Assembly (NCBI GenBank): GCA_022451765.1
Contig: JAKUNY010000107.1
Location: 1-5,354 of the forward strand
Source: Candidatus Poseidoniaceae archaeon
GTDB taxonomy: Archaea; Thermoplasmatota; Poseidoniia; Poseidoniales; Poseidoniaceae
Reading direction: 5' to 3'
DNA length: 5,354 bases
Shown here: positions 1 through 5,354 of the stretch, in pieces
Layout: each line of letters starts with the position of its first letter
Numbering within the stretch: position 1 is the stretch's first letter
The notes under the pieces: model-generated
Databases searched by the model: none
Told to the model about the DNA's origin: nothing
What the model saw: the letters and a program-made list of their open reading frames with translations, nothing else
Program-made: the position numbers and the translations under genes

Positions 1-4
1 AGAT

Positions 5-3000
5 TTATGTTAAATCATTCGTTGGCGATACATCGATGATGTTCAATGGAGCTATTCGTCGAAGTACACGTGGGGCAGCATCGTCCACAATTACGCGCAG
101 CGTTGTCGAAACAAGCGTTCCTGTCATGTCTTCACCACGACCAGGTATGTTTGTGATTGAAATCAAACAGGTGCGAGTTGGGGAGGATTGCAACGACTTT
201 GCTGAATCGAGTGGAACCTCAATGAGATACTCACCGTCCTCGGTAAGCGAACCATCGCTCCACAACTTTTCTCCATCAAAGACTTCACCCAAAATACCAA
301 CGTCACGTGGGGCTGGAACGTTGCTACCTTCGTAAACAACCCTTCCACTGAACGCAAGCCGATCATCTTTCCGTATGCGCGGACCATCAGCAACTGCGCC
401 CGTACGCGGTTCGCTCACGTCCTCAACCTTGTAATCCGAGGGGGAGAGGGTAAAGTCGTTCTCGACACGGAAGGTGTGTTCAAGAATGAGCAATTCACTG
501 TCGACATCTGAACCGCGTTCTTTGTACAACAGGGCTAGGTCACACATTTCTTCATCTGGCCAATCCCAAGCGAAGACGAAGTTGTAGGTTACAATGACCC
601 AAGGAAGGCCCGATTCATTTGTTGTTTCATGCATCGTACTGGTCGGTAAGAGGTGAATGTACTTGCTCTCACTCCAGAAGGTGTTGTTCAGTCCTGAGTA
701 GGAAATCCGTTGAGCATCGCGACTCGGATTTGGCCCCTCGAAGTCGAAGACGAGTGAGATGTGCTCGAAGTCAATGACAGTGTTCGCATCAATGTATCCT
801 ACGGTGATGGATTGCTCAAGTCCTGCAAAGACGGGCTCGTTGTCGGAATGGCCCACCCATTCAAGTCCGGTGAAAACCGCCTCAGAGTCTTTCCGGGTCT
901 GGAAGGTTGCATCATCGAAATTGAATCCGGGCCCTGAGTTGAGATTGTACAAAATACCCTCGTCGTCGTACTGCGTGTAGTACACCGGATTGCCGGCCTG
1001 ATCTCCACCGGTCCAATAGTAAGACACTCGACCCATGTTCGGGTTTCGAGAATGGTCGATGGTTGTCATGAACCACTTGGTCTTACTTTCGCTCATGTTT
1101 GTGACACGTTTCATGGCATACTCGGAATCATCAGCGACTCCATTGCGATTCAAATCATGGTCAGCTTCAACCCAATACATGAGGTTCAGTTCAATTGGTA
1201 CTCCCACTTCATCATGAACGAGAATTCGCACATCTTGCTGATTGACACCTGCCTCGTAAGATCCATCTTCGGGGAAGACCTCTCGTCGCTCAGGAGGTGT
1301 TGCATCAACACGGAACGTGCGGCTCCAGTCCGAGTTCGGTTCCATTACATGGGTTGGATTGCGTTCATTGTAGGTCTGAACTTCGTAATTCAAACCGTCA
1401 GGGATGTCGATGTTCGGCGTTACAACACTAATGAAAAACGAGCCGTTGATGTTGGTCGTATCTCGGGCGGTTGATTCCACCCAGCCGTTTCGTGAGACAC
1501 GAACGTCAAATGCGCTGTCGAGAGGTGCATCATCGGTTTCCATAAACCACATCGCACCTTGGAAATGGAGGGATTCTCCAGCAGCGCCCCACGCGTTGAT
1601 GGGAACGTCAACAAGTCCCAAGTCCCCTTCGTTGTCTCGAACCTTCATCCAACCTAGTCCAAACGTTCTGTTGACTCGAAGGCCCTCGTCGCTGATCAAA
1701 TCCAGCGGTGCAAAACCTGCAGAACCACTGTCATCCAAACATCCCGTTTTGAAGCGAACGTTGTTCTGGTCGGGGAAATCGCTGGTTATGCGGAACAGCC
1801 AGTGGATTTCGAGAATACTGTTGTTGAGAATCGAATAGGAGTTTCCATCCATGACAACATAGCCCTCAGGGTCGTTCGGAGAAGGGAAAACATCTCCATC
1901 TTGCCAAAACAGCGTAGGGTTCATGCTCGCAGAACTTGTCATGAGGGTGAGTGTTGCTTCGCGTATCTTGGTGGCACTTTCACCGACGATGTGGCGGGTA
2001 ACGACTTCGTAAGGTTCCGTTCGCTCATGCAGGATTTCACCCTCAGGAATGTTAATCTCGAGGTTGACCGTTTGAATTGTGTAGGTGACGCTGAAAGATG
2101 TCAGGGTGAGGATTCCACTGCTTTCAGAGGTAAGATCGATCGGAATGTCAACGAAACCAGCACCTGTATCCGGAATTCGGTCGTTGAAACCTTTGATGAT
2201 GGTATTCGAGGCGCCAACTGCATCGATGGTTTTCGTTCCAATCAGCGGGCCATTCTCCTTCCAGCCAACCGTTGGTGACAACGGTGGGTTAAAATTCGCA
2301 GGTATTGGCGAAGGTGTGTGAATCTCAAATCCTGGGTTTTCTGGAGCGTTGCTGTGGAGGGCAACCTGAATGTCATGCAGAACGGGTGTGTAGGCAGAGT
2401 TGCTTGTTGAGAAGGTAACACGTAGGCAAAGGTATCCATAACTTGGAGTTGTAAACGCCTTTGTCTGACCGCTCTGGCCGAATGTCGTAAGCCCGCTGCT
2501 GCACAGGCTTGACGTGCTTCCACCCAGTTGTACACTAATCGACGTGCTCGCAGGAGTCGTTGCGTTGTAATTGACGGTCCCAGCCACGTAGGACGGGAAT
2601 GGATTGTTGTAGTTTGAGCGGAGGTAGAAATTTCCGCTGCTGTAGTAACTCGTCGTGTATTGAATCGTAACAAGATCAAGAATCGGTGAGAAGGAGGATG
2701 TGCCATTGAGCGTCGCTCTCCATGTGATTTTGTTTCCGCTGTTGGCAAAGGTCTTGGTTGAACCGACAGAAATTGACTTCCATGTTACGCCATCATCATT
2801 AGAGACATCAATGTTGATGGAGGTCGATGATGGCGTATATCCAATGGCGCTCTCAAGTTTGATTTGATCGATTGATCTTGTTGAGGTTATGGTTTTGCCG
2901 TAAATCGTTGCAGTTGTTGCCGATGGTGTCTGCCAAACAGAGATGCCTCCGTCTCCCCAAACGTGGATTTTTCTTTGCACAGTGTTGCAGTAGGACGTGT

Positions 3001-4219
3001 GGTAACAGGAATAGTAAATTTTCCCATCATCTTCGATCTGTGTAATGCCATAATGGCCACCGTTTGGCATCTCTTGCACGCCCATCTTTTCGAGTGTGAA
3101 TCCGTTCATGGTGAAATGGTGGTGGCGTGATCCTTGGACGTTGTACTCATTGAGGATGACACGTGGAAGATCAACGACCAAACCAGAGTTGGGATTGCCC
3201 GCAGTTGATGTTGTTTTGTAGTTGTAATCCGCTGCATTACCAATCGACCATGTTGAGTTAATGGAACTTGGATTGCTTGGGTTTACTTCCATCAAATAAC
3301 GGTTGTAAGTCGGATAGGTCGAAGAATCGTAGTAACTCACGTACATCTTGCCCGTGTTGTCGTCGAAATCCACACCAGTGAGGTAATATGGGTAACCATA
3401 GCTTGTGTAGGAGGAACACTGCCACTGTGTTTTGGCAGCGTTCAGGGTCCATTTTGTTAGGTAGTAATACGAATAGGAAACAGTCCAAATGTCTCCATTC
3501 GAATCGACGGCAGCATCGTACCAGTAACTCGAAACGGTGGAGGTACATCCGGTGGTACTGAGGCTGGCAGTTCCAAGCAGCGCTCCGGTCGTTGCATTGA
3601 ATCGCTGGATTGTTGGAGCGGTGTACAATGATGTACTGGAATAGCGGGTCGTGTGAATTTCATGTTCAGAAACCGGCACGACAATTCCACGGTAATTCCA
3701 ACTTGCGCTTGAGGAAACGGATAGGTCTGTAAATTGCTTCGTGACGCTGTTGTAGTTTTGATCTCCAAGGGCAACAAACTGTCCGGTCGCATTCAAGGTG
3801 GCAGAATTGGCATTCGAGAGTTCACTGCTTCCGCGGAAGGTTACAGCACTGTTGGTTGGATTGCCACGCAACCCGATCTCATCGTTTGCAGTTTCAAGGT
3901 TGCTTCGCGATCCGTATGGGAACGTACCAGTCTGTGTGTTCGACCATTGGCCTGTACCCACACCGCCAAAGTCGCGATTGTTGGTTAGATTGCTCCATGT
4001 TGTTGTACTCGCTTCACCTAAGAAATTGAATTGCGCTGAAGTAACCTCAGCGCCGAATGGGAACGTGATGACGCCCGCAGAGCCGTTCCCTTGACCGCTG
4101 AAGGTGTGCGTGTAAGAGTTTGCTCCGCCCTTAAATTGTGTTTCAGTTGTCGCTGAGGAAGCCAGTGGAGCCATCACAGACATGAAGAACAGGAGGACAA
4201 GAAAAACGGCTTTCCGCAT
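5..4219 (-). CDS. Giant secreted multidomain beta-rich surface protein (propeller-like, beta-sandwich and Ig-like modules)
   Basis: I do not recognise a named family; function is unknown, probably a cell-surface or secreted adhesion/binding protein. The 1404-aa product opens with a signal peptide (residues 1-23: MRK, a hydrophobic core, then ASSA as likely cleavage site). Residues about 145-435 hold five blade-like repeats with turns such as DSNGDIW (239-245), DDNTGKMYV and EDDGKIYYS, suggesting a beta-propeller. Residues 449-522 and 530-622 are two related beta-sandwich domains. Residues about 690-1404 are acidic Ig-like modules with junctions such as VDATPP (971-976) and an EF-hand-type loop (1022-1033). 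Nine cysteines and 13 N-X-S/T sequons fit an extracellular glycoprotein. No C-terminal membrane helix is present, and the protein ends about 30 residues into an apparent new module, so it may be truncated. The ATG at 4219 is preferred over an in-frame TTG at 4240 because it has GGTG 8 nt upstream and starts directly at the signal peptide. Reading frame is secure; fold assignments are inference. Confidence 0.9.
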   Translation of the reverse strand: MRKAVFLVLLFFMSVMAPLASSATTETQFKGGANSYTHTFSGQGNGSAGVITFPFGAEVTSAQFNFLGEASTTTWSNLTNNRDFGGVGTGQWSNTQTGTFPYGSRSNLETANDEIGLRGNPTNSAVTFRGSSELSNANSATLNATGQFVALGDQNYNSVTKQFTDLSVSSSASWNYRGIVVPVSEHEIHTTRYSSTSLYTAPTIQRFNATTGALLGTASLSTTGCTSTVSSYWYDAAVDSNGDIWTVSYSYYYLTKWTLNAAKTQWQCSSYTSYGYPYYLTGVDFDDNTGKMYVSYYDSSTYPTYNRYLMEVNPSNPSSINSTWSIGNAADYNYKTTSTAGNPNSGLVVDLPRVILNEYNVQGSRHHHFTMNGFTLEKMGVQEMPNGGHYGITQIEDDGKIYYSCYHTSYCNTVQRKIHVWGDGGISVWQTPSATTATIYGKTITSTRSIDQIKLESAIGYTPSSTSINIDVSNDDGVTWKSISVGSTKTFANSGNKITWRATLNGTSSFSPILDLVTIQYTTSYYSSGNFYLRSNYNNPFPSYVAGTVNYNATTPASTSISVQLGGSTSSLCSSGLTTFGQSGQTKAFTTPSYGYLCLRVTFSTSNSAYTPVLHDIQVALHSNAPENPGFEIHTPSPIPANFNPPLSPTVGWKENGPLIGTKTIDAVGASNTIIKGFNDRIPDTGAGFVDIPIDLTSESSGILTLTSFSVTYTIQTVNLEINIPEGEILHERTEPYEVVTRHIVGESATKIREATLTLMTSSASMNPTLFWQDGDVFPSPNDPEGYVVMDGNSYSILNNSILEIHWLFRITSDFPDQNNVRFKTGCLDDSGSAGFAPLDLISDEGLRVNRTFGLGWMKVRDNEGDLGLVDVPINAWGAAGESLHFQGAMWFMETDDAPLDSAFDVRVSRNGWVESTARDTTNINGSFFISVVTPNIDIPDGLNYEVQTYNERNPTHVMEPNSDWSRTFRVDATPPERREVFPEDGSYEAGVNQQDVRILVHDEVGVPIELNLMYWVEADHDLNRNGVADDSEYAMKRVTNMSESKTKWFMTTIDHSRNPNMGRVSYYWTGGDQAGNPVYYTQYDDEGILYNLNSGPGFNFDDATFQTRKDSEAVFTGLEWVGHSDNEPVFAGLEQSITVGYIDANTVIDFEHISLVFDFEGPNPSRDAQRISYSGLNNTFWSESKYIHLLPTSTMHETTNESGLPWVIVTYNFVFAWDWPDEEMCDLALLYKERGSDVDSELLILEHTFRVENDFTLSPSDYKVEDVSEPRTGAVADGPRIRKDDRLAFSGRVVYEGSNVPAPRDVGILGEVFDGEKLWSDGSLTEDGEYLIEVPLDSAKSLQSSPTRTCLISITNIPGRGEDMTGTLVSTTLRVIVDDAAPRVLRRIAPLNIIDVSPTNDLT
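2786..2837. repeat. 12-bp perfect inverted repeat with nested palindrome inside the giant gene
   Basis: TACGCCATCATC at 2786-2797 is the exact reverse complement of 2826-2837. The 28-nt spacer itself contains CATCAA/TTGATG at 2806-2819, so a nested hairpin is possible. On the coding strand the arms encode YTPSS and NDDGV in the first beta-sandwich domain, so coding constraint or chance may explain it. No function is assigned. Confidence 0.45.
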
Positions 4220-4220
4220 A

Positions 4221-4228
4221 GTGTACAC
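4221..4228. promoter_or_regulatory. 8-bp perfect palindrome GTGTACAC just before the giant gene's start
   Basis: GTGTACAC equals its own reverse complement and sits 2 to 9 nt upstream of the ATG at 4219, overlapping the end of the GGTG motif. It could be a dimer-binding site or simply chance; an 8-bp palindrome alone is weak evidence. Confidence 0.25.
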
Positions 4229-4231
4229 ACC
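4228..4231 (-). promoter_or_regulatory. Shine-Dalgarno-like GGTG for the giant secreted protein
   Basis: Read on the minus strand, GGTG lies 8 nt before the ATG at 4219. It supports this ATG over the in-frame TTG at 4240, which would add seven residues (I-V-G-V-Y-T after the start) before the signal peptide. The motif is short, so it supports the start without proving it. Confidence 0.4.
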
Positions 4232-4248
4232 CACTATCAACCACTATC
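4231..4248. repeat. Direct repeat CCACTATC x2, 10-bp period
   Basis: CCACTATC occurs at 4231-4238 and exactly again at 4241-4248, separated by AA. A period of 10 bp puts both copies on the same face of the helix, as for a transcription-factor half-site pair. The repeat lies 12-29 bp upstream of the giant gene's ATG, next to the possible TATA element. The repeat itself is directly visible; an operator role is inference. Confidence 0.5.
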
Positions 4249-4334
4249 TATGTTTAGCATATCAACGCATCGGCTACGGGGCATCACGCATTCTTCCGCA
4301 ATCATCTTGAAGAACATCGCCCGTAGGTCCGACC

Positions 4335-4341
4335 GAGGGAG
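4335..4341 (+). promoter_or_regulatory. Shine-Dalgarno sequence for the small membrane protein
   Basis: GAGGGAG ends 4 nt before the ATG at 4346, and its GAGG core is 7 nt from that ATG. This is the best ribosome-binding match in the intergenic region and is the main reason for choosing 4346 over the upstream in-frame ATG at 4250. Confidence 0.6.
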
Positions 4342-4345
4342 AGAC

Positions 4346-4729
4346 ATGGCAGGTCTGTTTTCGCAATGGTGGGCTGCTCAGCAGGGGCGGCATTACTCGA
4401 TTTTAGCAACACTTTTCGGAGCGTTCCTTGTTTTGTTTTTAGCCGGCTTGTCTCAACTGCTTTTCCTGCAAGAATCCGACACTTGGGGCGAATACACAGG
4501 TGCAGCCATTGGAGTGCTCGTTGCTGCCGCTGCAGGATTGATTTTCGTCACGCCAGAATTTTTGGTTTACAAAGGTCATGTTAGCACTCTCGACGAATTG
4601 TATGAAATCCAAAGTACAGCTGAACTAAAACGTCGCCGTTCGGATGGTGATCGCTCTGCGGCAGCACTTGGTGCAGGCCATGAGGAACGTTGGAATGCGT
4701 TTCTCAAAGAACGAGGCATGCGACGTTGA
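4346..4729 (+). CDS. Small two-helix membrane protein of unknown function
   Basis: I do not recognise this 127-aa protein as a named family. It has a short N-terminal stretch with a Trp pair (FSQWWAAQ), then two strongly hydrophobic segments at about residues 17-41 (SILATLFGAFLVLFLAGLSQ and on) and 50-72 (Gly/Ala-rich, ending VTPEFLVY). The last 50 or so residues are hydrophilic and charged, with a probable amphipathic helix (LDELYEIQSTAELKRRR) and a basic end (KERGMRR), so both termini probably lie in the cytoplasm. The start at 4346 is supported by GAGGGAG just upstream. Its stop is 15 nt before the TTG of the signal peptidase gene, which suggests co-transcription and a possible membrane or secretion-related role. 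The function of that pairing is inference only. Confidence 0.82.
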   Translation: MAGLFSQWWAAQQGRHYSILATLFGAFLVLFLAGLSQLLFLQESDTWGEYTGAAIGVLVAAAAGLIFVTPEFLVYKGHVSTLDELYEIQSTAELKRRRSDGDRSAAALGAGHEERWNAFLKERGMRR

Positions 4730-4732
4730 AAT

Positions 4733-4738
4733 GGTGGG
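4733..4738 (+). promoter_or_regulatory. Shine-Dalgarno-like GGTGGG deciding the TTG start of the signal peptidase
   Basis: GGTGGG ends 6 nt before the TTG at 4745, a normal ribosome-binding spacing. By contrast the ATG at 4802 has AGGAGG only 1 nt upstream, too close for normal initiation, and would cut the membrane anchor in half. Confidence 0.5.
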
Positions 4739-4744
4739 AATCCT

Positions 4745-5354
4745 TTGCAGCCCTCCGATTCGACCAAACTTCTCCTTCGAGAGATATTGCTCGCAGGAGG
4801 AATGGTTGTCGTTCTCATAGCAGCACTGTACGCGCACACACAATCGATGCCTCCGCTCGTTGTTGTTGAATCCTCGAGCATGATACACGACAGTGAAGGA
4901 GAGATTGGAAGCATCGATGCAGGAGATCTTGTTATGGTTCACAAATCGTCGTTCGAAAACATCGTAACATTTGCTGAAGCCACGGATTCATCAAACTTGT
5001 ACTACGGTCACGAGTCACACGGAATGGAGGGTGATGTTGTCATCTACAAGAAAAGCGGTGAATCGTCAACTCCGATTATCCATCGTGCAATTTTGAGGGT
5101 TGTACCCAATGAGGCGTATCCTGCGACAGGTACGGCGAATCCATGCCCAACGGGTGGCAATTTTGATTCAGAATGGAGAATTGATGGCCAACCGGGCGCT
5201 TGCATTTTGACATGGGATGTACCGGGAACAAATGTTGTGAATCAGAGCAACATCACAATTTCCTTTGACGGAATTGATGCAGGGTACTACGATTGCAAAC
5301 GATTTGTTAAAGCAGGAGATGTACCACATCAAGTGATTGATGATTGGGTCCGTG
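4745..5354 (+). CDS. Type I signal peptidase, archaeal/Sec11-like (S26B), 3'-partial at the window edge
   Basis: This enzyme removes signal peptides from exported proteins at the outer face of the membrane. The visible 203 residues begin with a short cytoplasmic stretch and one membrane anchor (about residues 14-30, ILLAGGMVVVLIAALYA). Next comes PPLVVVESSSMIH, the family's serine box, with S45 directly before Met as nucleophile. GDVVIYK (96-102) and PIIHRAI (110-116) follow; H113 takes the place of the bacterial catalytic Lys. The third box, usually GDNN with a catalytic Asp, is not seen in canonical form. GDVPHQVIDDW (191-201) may be a divergent version, or the true box may lie past the edge. 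The segment after H113 is long and includes C134, C153 and C184. The TTG start at 4745 is chosen because it keeps the whole anchor and has GGTGGG upstream; it is 15 nt after the membrane protein gene. Family assignment is strong; the start is less certain. Confidence 0.88.
   Translation, partial: MQPSDSTKLLLREILLAGGMVVVLIAALYAHTQSMPPLVVVESSSMIHDSEGEIGSIDAGDLVMVHKSSFENIVTFAEATDSSNLYYGHESHGMEGDVVIYKKSGESSTPIIHRAILRVVPNEAYPATGTANPCPTGGNFDSEWRIDGQPGACILTWDVPGTNVVNQSNITISFDGIDAGYYDCKRFVKAGDVPHQVIDDWVR

Larger units (their letters stand above)
4220..4345. promoter_or_regulatory. Divergent intergenic promoter region
   Basis: This 126-bp gap separates two genes transcribed away from each other, so it must hold both promoters unless one gene is read from further away. 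The AT-richest part, about 4245-4263, contains TTTAGCAT on the plus strand and CTAAACATAG on the minus strand. Either could be a degenerate archaeal TATA element, but neither is close to consensus. If the minus-strand element is used, the transcript of the giant gene would have only a very short leader. The same region carries a 10-bp-period direct repeat and a palindrome, described separately. An open frame enters the gap from the small membrane protein gene (ATG at 4250), but its extra 32 residues are basic and unlike a membrane protein N-terminus. Confidence 0.45.

Noticed and set aside
1802..2278. Plus-strand open frame of 158 codons, and shorter ones at 36-335, 1052-1474, 1404-1838 and 3798-4094
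   Set aside because: All lie antisense to the 1404-aa gene, their translations are Arg/Ser/Cys-rich with no domain or signal, and none has a convincing ribosome-binding site. They are shadows of the real gene.
2242..2748. Minus-strand open frame of 168 codons in another frame of the giant gene
   Set aside because: Its translation is low-complexity Arg/Thr/Ala text, while the overlapping main frame gives clear beta-sandwich sequence with conserved turns.
3116..3124. Tri-histidine run (residues 366-368) as a metal-binding site
   Set aside because: No partner ligands or recognised metalloprotein motif are visible around it; three adjacent His residues alone are not evidence.
4250..4345. Upstream ATG start for the small membrane protein (32 extra residues)
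   Set aside because: The extension is basic and non-hydrophobic, would overlap the divergent promoter, and lacks the GAGGGAG motif that precedes the ATG at 4346.
4802..4804. ATG at 4802 as the signal peptidase start, with AGGAGG upstream
   Set aside because: AGGAGG is only 1 nt from this ATG, and starting here would leave about 11 residues of the membrane anchor. The TTG at 4745 keeps the full anchor.
4731..4820. ATG at 4731, directly after the membrane protein stop, as a gene start
   Set aside because: This frame meets a TAG at 4818-4820 after 29 codons and is not the signal peptidase frame.
4576..4942. Minus-strand open frames opposite the small membrane protein and signal peptidase
   Set aside because: The plus strand here encodes a recognisable signal peptidase serine box and a two-helix membrane protein; the antisense translations show nothing recognisable.
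1..5354. CRISPR arrays, tRNA or rRNA genes, insertion sequences, defence systems
   Set aside because: No regularly spaced repeats, tRNA-like folds, transposase motifs or terminal inverted repeats were found on reading either strand; almost all sequence is accounted for by the three genes.

Overview
This 5.35 kb window holds three protein-coding genes and one divergent intergenic region. It looks archaeal. The third gene is a type I signal peptidase of the archaeal/eukaryotic (Sec11-like, S26B) kind, with a Ser-Met motif and a His-Arg motif instead of the bacterial Ser-Lys dyad. The first gene is a giant secreted beta-rich protein with many N-glycosylation sequons. Together with a near-balanced base composition and tight gene packing, this is the style of uncultured marine Thermoplasmatota such as Marine Group II (Poseidoniales). 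That assignment is an inference from protein style; no marker gene is present.

Layout. Positions 5-4219 on the minus strand carry one very large gene (1404 aa, start chosen at an internal ATG). It encodes an exported protein with a signal peptide, a Tyr/Ser/Thr-rich propeller-like region, two diverged tandem beta-sandwich domains, and a more acidic C-terminal half of Ig-like modules with one EF-hand-type calcium loop. It stops a few bases from the left edge, in the middle of what looks like a further module. Positions 4220-4345 are a compact divergent promoter region with an 8-bp direct repeat at a 10-bp period and an 8-bp palindrome. Positions 4346-4729 (plus strand) encode a small two-helix membrane protein of unknown function. 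From 4745 (TTG start) the plus strand encodes the signal peptidase, which runs off the right edge.

How they fit together. The small membrane protein and the signal peptidase are 15 nt apart in the same frame and are probably co-transcribed. The giant protein, transcribed in the opposite direction, would be exported by Sec and is a plausible substrate of such a peptidase, but any special link is only suggested by adjacency. I see no RNA gene, CRISPR array, insertion sequence or defence system, and no convincing new multi-gene system. The most notable points are the abrupt C-terminus and mosaic architecture of the giant protein, and the unusual long segment after the catalytic His of the signal peptidase.
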